A stretch of 64,000 nucleotides of DNA from an uncultured Lentisphaeria bacterium (GCA_905197955.1 CAJKAR010000028.1:1-64000); one strand, 5' to 3'. Shown: positions 1 to 9,209, numbered from the stretch's first letter. The notes: generated from the sequence alone by a model not told the origin. Made by a program: numbers and translations.

Positions 1-47
1 CGGTTCTTCTCCTCTCGCGCTCTCCTCTTTCCCTAAACTTTTAGACC

Positions 48-71
48 GCCTTTGCATTTCTACGCAAAGGC
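48..71 (-). terminator. Possible terminator after the first pseudopilin gene
   Basis: Perfect 8-bp inverted repeat GCCTTTGC/GCAAAGGC around an 8-base loop, just past the stop of the minus-strand pseudopilin gene. The tail on the minus strand is only weakly T-rich, so termination strength is uncertain. Confidence 0.4.
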
Positions 72-84
72 TCACGGGGATTTT

Positions 85-879
85 TCAATACTGGAAATTC
101 CAGTAACGGTAATTGCGTGCTTCATAGGCAAAGGGATCGTCACGCCACGGCTTTACAGAAACCCGCTGAGGATTTACATTTCCAGCTGCGCGCAGGATAT
201 TGCATTCGGTACCGTGACGGGTAGAGGGATATCCCCATCCGCTGCTCACATTATCCGGATTGTATCTGGGATCCCATCGCCAATAGCCGGAACCTTTCTT
301 GTAATTGCCGCTTGAAAACTCAGAAACATCCGGCAGAAGCATTTTTATGGAAGGAGACTTCAAACGGGAAATGCGGACCGGCTGCGAACTGGGACTCAGC
401 AAATACGTCATTGCATAATGAGGATAATAGATCCACCAGAACCATTCACTGGAATTGGTGGATTCTCTGGGAAAATTTCCTTCCTGTCCGGGACAGCGAA
501 GCATTGTCGAAGAGATATATCTGCCCTTGGAAAAATACTTTGCGGATTTCCACCAGGTACTTTCCGTCGGTTCATTCGGATTGGGTCCCATCAGAAGCTG
601 ATGCCAGCCGGGAAAAGAGAATGAGCCTTTGGAATTGTCACTGGCATAAGGCATGACATCATCGTTATCGTTGCAATACATCTGAATCCCCAGTCCGAGC
701 TGTTTCAGATTGCTGACGCAGGAAATTGATCTGGCTTTCATTCTCGCCTTGCCTAATGCCGGAAGAAGAAGCGCCGCCAGGATGGAAATAATCGCAATCA
801 CCACAAGGAGCTCTATCAATGTGAAATTCTGACGGGAACAACGTCTTTTATTTCCACATAACATTTTACTGTACAACAT
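85..879 (-). CDS. Pseudopilin-like protein (prepilin-type N-terminus, DUF1559-like)
   Basis: This 264-residue protein opens with a short basic leader followed by FTLIELLVVIAI, the hydrophobic helix of type II secretion/type IV pilin-like subunits (about residues 19-45). The rest matches the overall plan of the DUF1559-like pseudopilins that are expanded in Lentisphaerae and Planctomycetes, with an early SCVSNLKQLG segment. The start is set by a strong GGAGGTGTAAT ribosome binding site. The residue before FTLIELL is Asn, not the Gly normally needed by prepilin peptidase. The C-terminal 'DGH' signature seen in the relatives at 11124 and 18241 is degraded here (AAGN). It lies 20 bases downstream of the glycosidase gene at 900-3590 and is probably cotranscribed with it. 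A role in surface binding or passage of polysaccharide is inference only. Confidence 0.85.
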   Translation of the reverse strand: MLYSKMLCGNKRRCSRQNFTLIELLVVIAIISILAALLLPALGKARMKARSISCVSNLKQLGLGIQMYCNDNDDVMPYASDNSKGSFSFPGWHQLLMGPNPNEPTESTWWKSAKYFSKGRYISSTMLRCPGQEGNFPRESTNSSEWFWWIYYPHYAMTYLLSPSSQPVRISRLKSPSIKMLLPDVSEFSSGNYKKGSGYWRWDPRYNPDNVSSGWGYPSTRHGTECNILRAAGNVNPQRVSVKPWRDDPFAYEARNYRYWNFQY

Positions 880-899
880 ATTACACCTCCTGCTCTCTA

Positions 900-3590
900 T
901 TATTTTTCAATGGTTGTTTTCAATGCCGAAAGAAACGTTTCCGGAGTGCATTCGGCAGAAAGATAAAGAAGGGAACCGTTCCAGATATCCTTTGCCGGAT
1001 TTCCGAAAAGATCCGTTGTTTTATGAGGAACCGAACAACGGAACTTTGCTTTGCCGGAGGGTAGCCCTGTCAGAACACCGAGAGTCCGTTTTCCATCGGA
1101 AAAGACAGCAACATAGAACCCTTCCGCCAGTTTCCGGAAACAATGGAAACGGAGAGTCTCGACGTTCCGGGCAAACACCGCCATGGCAACCAGTCCCGGA
1201 TGCGGATAGCCATCCGCGGAGAGCATGCACTGAAGATTTGTCCCCCGATGCAGTCCGGAATAACAGTGCGAGGAATAGAGAAACACACGCTTCACTCCAA
1301 AACTCAGGTGCGAGAGCATATAACGGACATCCAGTTCGGCAATCTGCCGGAAATTCTCGCGATTCTCCCACGTCACCGAATGCCTGCGGAGACCAACACG
1401 CGGAATCGTACTGCGCACAGCCGCACTGTCCGACTGACCTTCCGAAAGGATGACGGGCTTGTCGAGCTTTCCCTTCGTCCGGATAATCTCCGCAAAGGTC
1501 TCATCGCACACCTCTTTCAAGCCGTCGCCGGGAAATCCGCAGTCGTACCCCTGGTTGTAACGGTGATAATCCACCTCATCGCAGAAATCGTAAGCACCAA
1601 GTTTCATCAGCAGCGCGGTCCATTTGCCGCCGCCGGCGTTGATCCCGGAAATCCGGCACTCGGGATTCCCCTTTTTCGCTCCGCTCCAGGCAAGACGCGA
1701 CAAACGGGCATAGACTTCCGCTCTCTCTTCCAGAGTCGGATACGGAATCCGTTTCCCCGCGGATGTGACATCTTTGCTGAGAAAACCACTGCCCCACGGT
1801 TCGTTCCAGATGAACCAGTCGTCAATCACCCCTTTGTACCGCCGTGCCATAACCTCGCAGTAGCGGGCAAAATCCGCATCGAACTCCGGCAAAGGAGCAA
1901 AAAAGCGGCTGAAATAGGAATCGGAATAGGAGCGATTCCGCAGAGCCGTTGCCCATCTCGGCGCTCCGCCAAGCTGTCCGTAAATATGCAGATGGTGATT
2001 TCGAATCGTCTGAATTTCTCGATCACGGAACATCCACTTGCCCTTCCGAGGCTCCATGTCATACCAGGAAGAGAGGTGCGTGCCGCCATCGTGCAGCCGA
2101 ATCCAGTTGAATCCGCCAGCCTTCAGAGCCAGAAGACTTGTCTTCAACTGGTTCGAATGAATTCCAAACGGGGAATCCGGTGCATCTTTTCCCCAGAACA
2201 CAGGACGCGGCAGACGCGTGACGACAAACTCGTTTGGAACCGAAACCGGTCGGCCATCACGATATGCCCTTGCCTCAATCCGGAACTGTCCGAACCGGTT
2301 TTCTCCCGGAAGATACCGAACTGTTCCACGCTTTCCCCTTCCCTCCGGAAGAGCTGAGATTTTTCCATAAAGATCGGTCACAGAAAATTTCACAGTGACA
2401 TTTTTCGCTTTTCCCGTTACATAATAGTTCAAGAGCGGCGCTTCATCCGCAAACTGGATTCGGGACTCCGCAGCATCGCCGCCCGGCAGGAAAAAAGAAA
2501 TTTCATGCTCTCCCGACGGCTTCCATGAGCCATCGCCATTGTCCGACACACGAAATCCATCCAGATACAGGATTCCCGTTCCCTTGATCTGAAGAACCGC
2601 AGCAAACGCATCTGCGGGAATGTCTGCGGAAAGAACGATCCGCTTCCATGTTTTCTCATCCGGCTTGATCCTCACTTCTTTCAGAGGCTTCCAGAGTTTT
2701 CCTACATGGATTCCGGCAGCAAACGAACCTTTCCCTTTGCAGGAGAACGAAACCGTCATCGTTTTCTCAGGACGAGATGCGACAAACGGCTCCGAATAAA
2801 TACCAACGGCACGATCCGGGGAAGAATTTAAAACCAGAGCTTTTTCCCCTGTCGGACCGGAGGCGTCCTCTGAAACCTTCACCGACGCCAGACAGTAATT
2901 CGGATTCGCAATCTGATTCCATCCGCTCTGGAGCCCGCACGGAAGAGAACTGTTCCGGAAGAAATTGACAGTCCCCTCCGCTTTTCGGAGAATATTGTCG
3001 TTTTTACGGCTCCGATTCAGATGGTCGTATGCCTCTTTTGAAATCTCCTCAACTACCACGCGCTTGAAACCAATCGTTCCTGTCCCGGAAATGTGAAGGT
3101 ACAGAGATGTCGGATTTTTCGGAGTCGCACGAGGCCCGATGAACGGAAATTCCACCGTCTGAAACGCCTCTCCAGCCGGAATCTCCGGCAGATGCGCTAG
3201 ATCCGCATACGGAGACTGCGTCTGACGCAGATAAAAGAATACCGGACGAGATAATCGGTTCCAAACAGCCGCTGTCATTTTATAATACCGTTTCTCTTTC
3301 AATCCAGGCAGAGGAATCACAAACTGGACTCCTCCTTTCCGCACCTCGAATTCCAGATAACGGTCTCCATAGAAATCCACTCTTCTCTCCGTCCGGCACC
3401 AGCCAGGCGACCACCCTACGTAATCCTGAGCCATGTTCTTCGGAAGCACTCCGGAAAAACGCCCCTTCTTCTCAAGAGTACGAACTCCTCCATGGTCATT
3501 GAAATTCACATCTATAATCTTCCCTGTTTTTTCCGCCCCCGGCAGCAACAGACACACCAACAGCAGCAGAATCCCCAGTCCATATCGCAT
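900..3590 (-). CDS. Secreted clan GH-A glycoside hydrolase (GH39/GH5-like)
   Basis: An 896-residue protein with a signal peptide (about residues 1-19), two N-terminal beta-sandwich regions that look like carbohydrate-binding modules (about 25-190 and 205-350), an Ig-like linker, and a TIM-barrel region from about 455 to 870. WNEP at 595-598 gives the likely acid/base Glu597, and ILSEG gives the likely nucleophile Glu717; this arrangement is typical of retaining clan GH-A enzymes. The start follows an AAAGGATC ribosome binding site. Unlike the two large glycosidases at 11981 and 19946, it has no CBM9/DOMON-like tail. It precedes a pseudopilin gene and follows a GntR-type regulator on the same strand, which suggests one regulated polysaccharide-use unit. 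The family number and the substrate cannot be fixed from the sequence alone. Confidence 0.8.
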   Translation of the reverse strand: MRYGLGILLLLVCLLLPGAEKTGKIIDVNFNDHGGVRTLEKKGRFSGVLPKNMAQDYVGWSPGWCRTERRVDFYGDRYLEFEVRKGGVQFVIPLPGLKEKRYYKMTAAVWNRLSRPVFFYLRQTQSPYADLAHLPEIPAGEAFQTVEFPFIGPRATPKNPTSLYLHISGTGTIGFKRVVVEEISKEAYDHLNRSRKNDNILRKAEGTVNFFRNSSLPCGLQSGWNQIANPNYCLASVKVSEDASGPTGEKALVLNSSPDRAVGIYSEPFVASRPEKTMTVSFSCKGKGSFAAGIHVGKLWKPLKEVRIKPDEKTWKRIVLSADIPADAFAAVLQIKGTGILYLDGFRVSDNGDGSWKPSGEHEISFFLPGGDAAESRIQFADEAPLLNYYVTGKAKNVTVKFSVTDLYGKISALPEGRGKRGTVRYLPGENRFGQFRIEARAYRDGRPVSVPNEFVVTRLPRPVFWGKDAPDSPFGIHSNQLKTSLLALKAGGFNWIRLHDGGTHLSSWYDMEPRKGKWMFRDREIQTIRNHHLHIYGQLGGAPRWATALRNRSYSDSYFSRFFAPLPEFDADFARYCEVMARRYKGVIDDWFIWNEPWGSGFLSKDVTSAGKRIPYPTLEERAEVYARLSRLAWSGAKKGNPECRISGINAGGGKWTALLMKLGAYDFCDEVDYHRYNQGYDCGFPGDGLKEVCDETFAEIIRTKGKLDKPVILSEGQSDSAAVRSTIPRVGLRRHSVTWENRENFRQIAELDVRYMLSHLSFGVKRVFLYSSHCYSGLHRGTNLQCMLSADGYPHPGLVAMAVFARNVETLRFHCFRKLAEGFYVAVFSDGKRTLGVLTGLPSGKAKFRCSVPHKTTDLFGNPAKDIWNGSLLYLSAECTPETFLSALKTTIEK

Positions 3591-3670
3591 TCTACAAGAT
3601 CCTTTCTTTTTATAATAACAATTTCCAGTTCGTTATACTTGAATTAAATGAAATGCAGGCTCTTCTGTTC

Positions 3671-5002
3671 TTATCCGTTTACCAGACTGCCGGAAAGTTT
3701 TTCATCCATTCTCCGGCGAATCTGTTTTTCATCCGCACTGCAACAGATATACGCCTCGTAGAGCGCACTCAGAGAAGAGGCAAGCGACTCCCGAAGAGTT
3801 TCAGAATGAAGCAGAAGATCATCCTTCTGCGGAATAAAATGATAAAAATCCTCCCGGTTCAGCCATTGATAATCGCCTGCGTTCATGTCTTTACGCAGAG
3901 CAATCGCTCCGTTCATGGCGCAGACCTCTTTCAGAACCCGTTTGGACAGGAGTTTTTTCAGGAGCATCCAGATCCTCTGCTTCTCATTGCGCGTAATGCT
4001 GGAGTTGATAAACGTCTCCAGACAGTAAAGCCCATAACGCAGAACACGTCGGTTTCCACACATCAGCGGAACAACTCGAAAATGATCTTCCGGGAAACCA
4101 AGCTTCCGGTACTGCACACATCCCCATGAACCAACGGAAAACGCAAGAGCTGTCTCCTGCGAGAAAAAATTCTGTGTGGAATCCTCGTAAGAATCACACT
4201 CATCCAGAATCCGGAAAACCCGTTCCCCCGTCTTCGTGGCAAAACATGGCACTTTGAACAGAGCCTCCGGTGCGCAACCATCCTGAAGACGCAGCAGCGC
4301 CAGCGGAACCAGATATGGCATCGACCACGTAAGGTTCGGTAAAATCAGCTTCATGGCTGGCGCAACTCCATGCGCACGGCACTTTTCCACCAGATCCGTC
4401 CACCAGGGCAGAGTGTCAAAACGGGAAATCTCCTGTTCGAATCCCACCTTCCGCAAAACCGCCGTATTGATCACACCCTGATATGTGAACATATAAAACG
4501 GAAGCTGCATCGTACTCAAAGATTCCTTCATCGGATCGAACTGACCGAGAAATTCACGGTAATCCTCAAATTCCGAATAATCCAGCATCATGCCCGCCTG
4601 ACTCCAGTGCGGAACCTTTTCAAAAATAACAACCTTGTGTTCCTGAAAACAGGTCTGGAAATCCCCCTGCTCAATACCTTTGATCCGAATGTTCAAATTC
4701 AGTTCATTCTCCCGGGCTATGGTATTGAGAAGCTGCTCCATGGCGGCAAAATTGAACGAGGTTTCCGTCAAACGGAACTCCACATCCAGAATATCTCCGC
4801 CATTCAGAAAGGAACCAATCCCGTTCCGGATCTTGATCTTGCCCGAATGCTCCAGATTCTTGTACGCCCTCTGGGCCGACGAATAGGGGATCGAAAAAAG
4901 ACGGCACAGTTCCATATAGCCCGGGAGGCGGTCGCCTGGACTCAATTTCCCTTCCGCTATGAGTTTATCAAAATACTGCTCTATTTTTTCCGTGATCGTC
5001 AT
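3671..5002 (-). CDS. GntR-type regulator with a sugar-binding-protein-like domain
   Basis: The first 70 residues form a GntR-type winged helix (LPGYMELCRLF...SSAQRAYKNLEHSGKI). The remaining ~370 residues resemble an ABC-transporter solute-binding fold rather than the usual UTRA or FCD domain. The ATG at 5002 is preferred over a TTG two codons upstream because AAGGTTGATT lies in front of it. The total is 443 residues. A consensus promoter and an inverted repeat lie directly upstream, which points to autoregulation. Its position above the glycosidase and pseudopilin genes makes control of that operon likely. The effector is unknown. Confidence 0.75.
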   Translation of the reverse strand: MTITEKIEQYFDKLIAEGKLSPGDRLPGYMELCRLFSIPYSSAQRAYKNLEHSGKIKIRNGIGSFLNGGDILDVEFRLTETSFNFAAMEQLLNTIARENELNLNIRIKGIEQGDFQTCFQEHKVVIFEKVPHWSQAGMMLDYSEFEDYREFLGQFDPMKESLSTMQLPFYMFTYQGVINTAVLRKVGFEQEISRFDTLPWWTDLVEKCRAHGVAPAMKLILPNLTWSMPYLVPLALLRLQDGCAPEALFKVPCFATKTGERVFRILDECDSYEDSTQNFFSQETALAFSVGSWGCVQYRKLGFPEDHFRVVPLMCGNRRVLRYGLYCLETFINSSITRNEKQRIWMLLKKLLSKRVLKEVCAMNGAIALRKDMNAGDYQWLNREDFYHFIPQKDDLLLHSETLRESLASSLSALYEAYICCSADEKQIRRRMDEKLSGSLVNG

Positions 5003-5015
5003 AATCAACCTTACC

Positions 5016-5031
5016 AGCTATCGCGTTAGCT
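5016..5031. promoter_or_regulatory. Inverted repeat, candidate GntR autoregulatory operator
   Basis: AGCTA-N6-TAGCT lies between the -10 box at 5034-5039 and the GntR start codon at 5002. This is where a self-binding repressor would block transcription. Binding is inferred from position and symmetry only. Confidence 0.45.
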
Positions 5032-5033
5032 AT

Positions 5034-5062
5034 ATTATAAGCGATTTCCCAGATTTTGTCAA
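5034..5062 (-). promoter_or_regulatory. Consensus sigma-70 promoter of the GntR gene
   Basis: On the minus strand TTGACA (5057-5062) and TATAAT (5034-5039) both match consensus exactly and are separated by 17 bases. Such a strong promoter fits a gene held down by its own product. Confidence 0.8.
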
Positions 5063-5214
5063 TAGGGTAAGTTTGAAAAAAAGAAAAAAAAGTCTTTCTT
5101 TCTCTTTGTTTTGCGAAATGAAACGGGAAAGCCCCCCCCCGTAATGAAACATAGAATTTCCCCAGGAAACAGTCCAGCGTCCTCGTCCTCCGGCGGAAAA
5201 ATACGACCTCGGAC

Positions 5215-5673
5215 TCAGAGAGCTTCCGGAGAGAGATCCTCATTCAAAACGGAAAGCGATTTCAGGAAACGGCTCATGGATTCAAACATCCGATCCAGTT
5301 CCTCATCCGGCATGGAAGAAAAGGCTTTCAACTCCAGAGTACTCATCTCCTTCTCGACCTCCTGAACAAAGGCGGAGCCCTCCGGAGTAATCACAATTCG
5401 TTTCCTGCGATGGTCATCGTTTCGCTCCCGACGAGTAATGAAACATCTCTTCTCCAGGGCGTTCAACAGCGGAGCAAGCGCCTGACGCAAAATTCCGAGT
5501 TTTTCCGCGATCAGGCTCGGTTCAATCCCTTCCGGATTCCGCATCAGCAGCGTCATGATCTGAAAGGAATTCAAGGAGAGATCATACTTGCGCAAAAAGC
5601 GGTAGTAAAAGAGTTCAAATGAACGCCAGAGCATGATCCATTCATCAAGATGCTTTCGATTCTGCTGTCTCAT
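5215..5673 (-). CDS. MarR-family transcriptional regulator
   Basis: A 152-residue winged-helix protein with the MarR layout: an N-terminal dimerisation helix, a helix-turn-helix (IAEKLGILRQALAPLLNALE), and a beta-wing with D-H-R-R-K-R, close to the usual DxRxxR wing signature. The ATG at 5673 follows GGGAGACTC. The TTG six codons earlier has no ribosome binding site. It overlaps the end of the MATE exporter gene by 29 bases, so the two are translationally coupled. It probably controls that exporter in response to toxic small molecules. Confidence 0.85.
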   Translation of the reverse strand: MRQQNRKHLDEWIMLWRSFELFYYRFLRKYDLSLNSFQIMTLLMRNPEGIEPSLIAEKLGILRQALAPLLNALEKRCFITRRERNDDHRRKRIVITPEGSAFVQEVEKEMSTLELKAFSSMPDEELDRMFESMSRFLKSLSVLNEDLSPEAL

Positions 5674-7072
5674 GAGTCTCCCTTCTGTCAAAAAGCCGCG
5701 TGAACTGACGATAGCGGTAGAGAATTGTAAATTTACGGAGTCCGTTCTTTCGAAAGAAATAAGTCACGCAAAGGGTCAGACTGACCAGAGCCGAAAGCGA
5801 AAGAGCCATGCCGATCCAGAAGAGATCCTCATTGCCCGTCCGGCTCAGATACCATGCCAACGGAATCCGGATCAGAAACGCACAGACAGCTCCCTGAATC
5901 ATAACAAACGCCGTCAGCGCCCTGCCGTTGAAATAACCGAGCAGGCAGAAGACAAACGGATAGAGCAAATGTTCAAATGCCGCCCCTTTGAGCAATCGGG
6001 ATGCCGCATAGACCGATTCCGGATTTCTATCAAAAATACCAGCCAGGAATCCGCCGAAGAAAAACGCCAGACAGAATGAAATCACCCCCATGACAAACGC
6101 AATCGCCATACCGCGGAGAAGTGCCTGAACCGCTCGTTTTTCCTGTCTGGCCCCAATGTTCTGCGCAACAAAGGTGGATAACGCCGACATGAATGAAACC
6201 GGCACCAGAATAAAAAAGGAGAACACCTTCCCCTCAATTCCCATCGCCGCCGACGCAAAAAGACCGAGAGAATTGATGATCGAAGCTAAAATCATAAAGG
6301 AAAAATAGTTCAGAAGATCCTGCGACGCCACCGGCACTCCAATTTTCAGAATCTCCCTCACCGACCCTCCGGAATACTGAATGTGCCGGATCGAAAACCG
6401 AAACGGCAACCCGATGCGGCGAATGTAAAAAATCGAAAAGATCACACTCACCGCCTGCGAAATCACCGTGGCATACGCCGCTCCGGCTGCCCCCATTTTC
6501 AAGCCACCGACAAAGAACAGGTCCGCAACCACATTCAGCAGACAGGAGATCATCACAAAAATCAACGGCGACTTCGAATCCCCGATCCCTCGGAATATTG
6601 CGGAAATCGCATTGTATACCACAATGAAAACCGTTCCCGCTGAACAGATGGTCAAATAAGAAACTGTCTGCCGGAACGCCTCCGGCGGCGTTGACATCCA
6701 TCTGGCAATCTGCGAAGCAAACACCACCATCAGAATCGTCAGCAACACGCATGCCACGGAAAAAAAGCGGATCATTCCCCCCAGCGTCCGTGCCGCCCCC
6801 AGCCGATCCCCGGCTCCAATGCAGAAGCCAAGCCGCACCGTAATTCCCATCGAAAGCCCGGAAATCACCGCGGTCAACGCCTGGATAATCAGACTGCCGG
6901 TTCCTACGGCGGATACATCCGCTGTCGTCCCCAGCTGTCCCACAATCACCATGTCAACCGCTCCATACAACGCCTGGACAATCATTGCCAGCGCCAGCGG
7001 GATGGTAAAACGAACCAGAGGAAGTGTAATTCTTCCCTTCAGAAATGTGCTTTGTACTTCTTGTGTCGCCAT
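5645..7072 (-). CDS. MATE-family multidrug/Na+ antiporter
   Basis: A 475-residue membrane protein with about twelve hydrophobic helices arranged as two related halves. Typical MATE motifs include the first-helix region PLALAMIVQALYGAVDMVIVG, and GIGDSKSPL...NVVADLFFVGG in the first half. It would export cationic drugs or metabolites using an ion gradient. The ATG at 7072 was chosen because the ATG twelve codons upstream has no ribosome binding site. It is first in a two-gene operon with a MarR regulator, an arrangement common for inducible exporters. Confidence 0.85.
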   Translation of the reverse strand: MATQEVQSTFLKGRITLPLVRFTIPLALAMIVQALYGAVDMVIVGQLGTTADVSAVGTGSLIIQALTAVISGLSMGITVRLGFCIGAGDRLGAARTLGGMIRFFSVACVLLTILMVVFASQIARWMSTPPEAFRQTVSYLTICSAGTVFIVVYNAISAIFRGIGDSKSPLIFVMISCLLNVVADLFFVGGLKMGAAGAAYATVISQAVSVIFSIFYIRRIGLPFRFSIRHIQYSGGSVREILKIGVPVASQDLLNYFSFMILASIINSLGLFASAAMGIEGKVFSFFILVPVSFMSALSTFVAQNIGARQEKRAVQALLRGMAIAFVMGVISFCLAFFFGGFLAGIFDRNPESVYAASRLLKGAAFEHLLYPFVFCLLGYFNGRALTAFVMIQGAVCAFLIRIPLAWYLSRTGNEDLFWIGMALSLSALVSLTLCVTYFFRKNGLRKFTILYRYRQFTRLFDRRETHETAESKAS

Positions 7073-7297
7073 ATCTTTTTCATCCGTAAAAAAATAAGAA
7101 ACAATCATTTACTATACTTGCATATTTATATTTTTTCAAACAGAAACAGATCGAAAAATTCGATCAACCATTCTCCAAAGGCATAAAGAGAAGATGTTGC
7201 TTATGCATCTCTTCCGCACCCTGTGAACATCTGAAGAGGATCAATAGACTGGAAACGTCCTGTTGATTTTCAGTCGCCCAGGAGAGAAAAACTCCAC

Positions 7298-7347
7298 GAT
7301 GAATCCACCTGAAGACCTCCAGGATGAATCCACCTGAAGACCTCCAG
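7298..7347. repeat. Two tandem copies of a 25-bp unit
   Basis: A 25-base unit starting GATGAATCCACC and ending GACCTCCAG occurs twice without mismatch (7298-7322 and 7323-7347). It lies in the 368-base non-coding gap between the MATE gene and the metal exporter. Apart from this repeat and the hairpin at 7390-7434, nothing else in the gap can be assigned. Confidence 0.8.
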
Positions 7348-7389
7348 GAATATGCGATTCTCTGATATTCAGACAAAAAAATATTCAAA

Positions 7390-7434
7390 AACTCCGCAGA
7401 AACCTGTAACAGGAATTGCAGTTTCTGCGGAGTT
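7390..7434 (-). terminator. Rho-independent terminator after the CDF exporter gene
   Basis: A 14-bp perfect stem, AACTCCGCAGAAAC with GTTTCTGCGGAGTT, separated by a 17-base loop. On the minus strand it is followed by a T-rich tract (GGAGTTTTTGAATATTTTTTT). It sits six bases after the stop of the CDF gene. Confidence 0.8.
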
Positions 7435-7440
7435 GTGTTC

Positions 7441-8349
7441 TCAAAGTTTCTGTCCATCCGGACAAACAGTCTGCAACGATTCGAACTCCAGAGTGGCATG
7501 CCCGATTCCATGTTCCGCCAGTTCCGAACGCAGATGATCTCTGGTCTCTTCCAGCTTCCGCAGGTCGCGGAGAACGACATGTGCGGTCAGAGCGTTTTCC
7601 GTGGTGCTGATCGGCCAGATATGGATGTGGTGAACCGCCTCCACATTGGGATCAGCAAGCAGATGTTCCTGAATTGTCTTCAGGTGAATGCCTTCCGGAA
7701 CGCCGTCCATCGCAAGCCGCACGCTTTCTTTCAGCAGTCCCCAGGTGGAGAACAGAATGACTACGGCAATCAGCAGTCCGATCAGAGGATCGACAATCTT
7801 CCACCCGGTCCAGAGGATCAGAATCCCGGAAAGCACCACCCCCGCGGAAACCATCGTATCGGCCAGCATGTGCAGATACGCCCCTTTCACATTGAGATCA
7901 TGTTCTTTTTCCCGATGAAAGAACAGAACGGTCAGACCGTTGACCACGATTCCGATTCCCGCCGTAATGATGATCGGCCAGCCGCCGACAGGCTCAGGCG
8001 ACAGGAATTTCCGGATGCACTCCATCACAATCGCTCCGACCGCGACCAGAAGAATCGCCGCATTCAGAAGCGAGGCCCAGATCGTTCCTTTCCGGAACCC
8101 ATAGGTATAATTCCTGGAATATTGTTTCCGGGCCAGCAGAAACGCCGCCAGAGAAATCAGCAGTCCGCTTACATCCCCGAGATTGTGCCCCGCATCGGCA
8201 AGAAGCCCCATCGAATGAAACAGAAAACCCGCCGTAAATTCGCCGATGACAAAAAGTGTGTTCAGCACAATTCCGAACAGAAAGGCCCGCCCTTTCAGCG
8301 AATCCGCGGAAATTTCGTGCGCGTGATGATGATCATGATGATGCGCCAT
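7441..8349 (-). CDS. Cation diffusion facilitator (CzcD/ZitB-like) metal exporter
   Basis: A 302-residue membrane protein of the CDF family that exports Zn2+, Co2+ or Cd2+ in exchange for protons. It has a His-rich N-terminus (MAHHHDHHHAH), about six membrane helices, the transport-site HxxxD pairs (ADAGHNLGDVSG and LHMLADTMVS), and a cytoplasmic C-terminal metal-binding domain (VHHIHIWPI). The ATG at 8349 has AAAGGAGGAAGAGTT in front; the TTG six codons upstream is part of that site. It follows the MBL-fold gene by 14 bases and belongs to the ArsR-led metal-response group. Confidence 0.9.
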   Translation of the reverse strand: MAHHHDHHHAHEISADSLKGRAFLFGIVLNTLFVIGEFTAGFLFHSMGLLADAGHNLGDVSGLLISLAAFLLARKQYSRNYTYGFRKGTIWASLLNAAILLVAVGAIVMECIRKFLSPEPVGGWPIIITAGIGIVVNGLTVLFFHREKEHDLNVKGAYLHMLADTMVSAGVVLSGILILWTGWKIVDPLIGLLIAVVILFSTWGLLKESVRLAMDGVPEGIHLKTIQEHLLADPNVEAVHHIHIWPISTTENALTAHVVLRDLRKLEETRDHLRSELAEHGIGHATLEFESLQTVCPDGQKL

Positions 8350-8363
8350 AACTCTTCCTCCTT

Positions 8364-9149
8364 TCAAAATTGACAGACTTCGCCATCCTCCGGAACAAGA
8401 ATCCGCTCCTCCAGATGGTTGTCCTGAATGAACTTGCGCAGATCTCTGCGCCAGAGTTTCTCATGCCCGACATTGTCCATGTGACTGGCAATGATCTTCG
8501 CATGCGGCGCATATTCCAGAAGCGCCTGAAGATCTTCCAGCCCCATGATGATCCGTCCAAAGCCCTGAATGGTCGCCTCCGCCGCATTGACCACGATTAC
8601 ATCCGGAGACTCCGAATCGATCACCGCCTTCACGAAATCGCACCAGATCGTATCCCCGGCAAGATAAAGACTCTTCTTCTCCTCAGAATGACGCATTACC
8701 ACTCCGCAGGCAGCGCTCCGCATATTCACTTTTTCATAAAGCAGACCGATACTGCCCGGCTGCCCATGAAGACAATCGGTCTTTACCAGTCTGACACCTT
8801 TGAACTCAACGCCTCCGTATTTCAGGATCCGGACATCCTCAAAGCCCTTGTCTCGCAAACTTTCCGCATCCATCTCATCCTGAACAAAAACCGGCATGGA
8901 TTTCGGAATTTCCTTCACTGCGCAATCATCAAAGTGATCAAAATGAAGATGCGTTGCAATCACAGCATCCACCTTCAGAATTTCGCCGAGCGGCAGCGGC
9001 AGTTCACTCAATGGACAGCGCAGTCCCGGATTCGGCGAACCGGGAATCGGCGGAACCGAGCCTTTCGTTCCCAGCCACGGATCAATAAGAAAACGCACTC
9101 CGCCAAATGTGACAATCGCTGTTGCACTTCTGATTTCCTGAAATTTCAT
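8364..9149 (-). CDS. Metallo-beta-lactamase-fold hydrolase (UlaG/YtkL-like)
   Basis: A 261-residue cytoplasmic protein of the MBL-fold superfamily. The metal-binding signature HLHFDH spans His67, His69, Asp71 and His72, and later conserved positions include LAGDTIW and the C-terminal SHMDNVGH. The relatives in mind are UlaG- and YtkL-type hydrolases; the substrate is not apparent. It sits between the ArsR regulator and the CDF exporter on one strand, with a perfect 14-bp palindrome upstream. It may use the metal whose level this group senses, but that is inference. Confidence 0.8.
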   Translation of the reverse strand: MKFQEIRSATAIVTFGGVRFLIDPWLGTKGSVPPIPGSPNPGLRCPLSELPLPLGEILKVDAVIATHLHFDHFDDCAVKEIPKSMPVFVQDEMDAESLRDKGFEDVRILKYGGVEFKGVRLVKTDCLHGQPGSIGLLYEKVNMRSAACGVVMRHSEEKKSLYLAGDTIWCDFVKAVIDSESPDVIVVNAAEATIQGFGRIIMGLEDLQALLEYAPHAKIIASHMDNVGHEKLWRRDLRKFIQDNHLEERILVPEDGEVCQF

Positions 9150-9172
9150 GGTAGCCTCCTTATTTGGTTAAT

Positions 9173-9186
9173 CATTTTATAAAATG
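9173..9186. promoter_or_regulatory. Perfect palindrome, candidate ArsR operator
   Basis: CATTTTATAAAATG is perfectly symmetric and lies in the 60-base gap between the ArsR stop and the MBL-fold start, overlapping an A+T-rich -10-like stretch. The same CATTTYA half-site occurs upstream of the arsR gene at 9603-9624. Confidence 0.5.
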
Positions 9187-9209
9187 CTAAAATATCTACT
9201 TAAAAAAGA

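Noticed and set aside
1143..2357. Long plus-strand frame (404 codons) inside the glycosidase gene
   Set aside because: It is antisense to a gene with a signal peptide and intact catalytic motifs, and has no recognisable domain. The same holds for the long antisense frames at 20573-21829, 45380-46897 and 47522-49498.
7164..7580. 138-codon minus-strand frame across the CDF gene end
   Set aside because: It runs through the terminator and tandem repeat and overlaps the real CDF gene in another frame.
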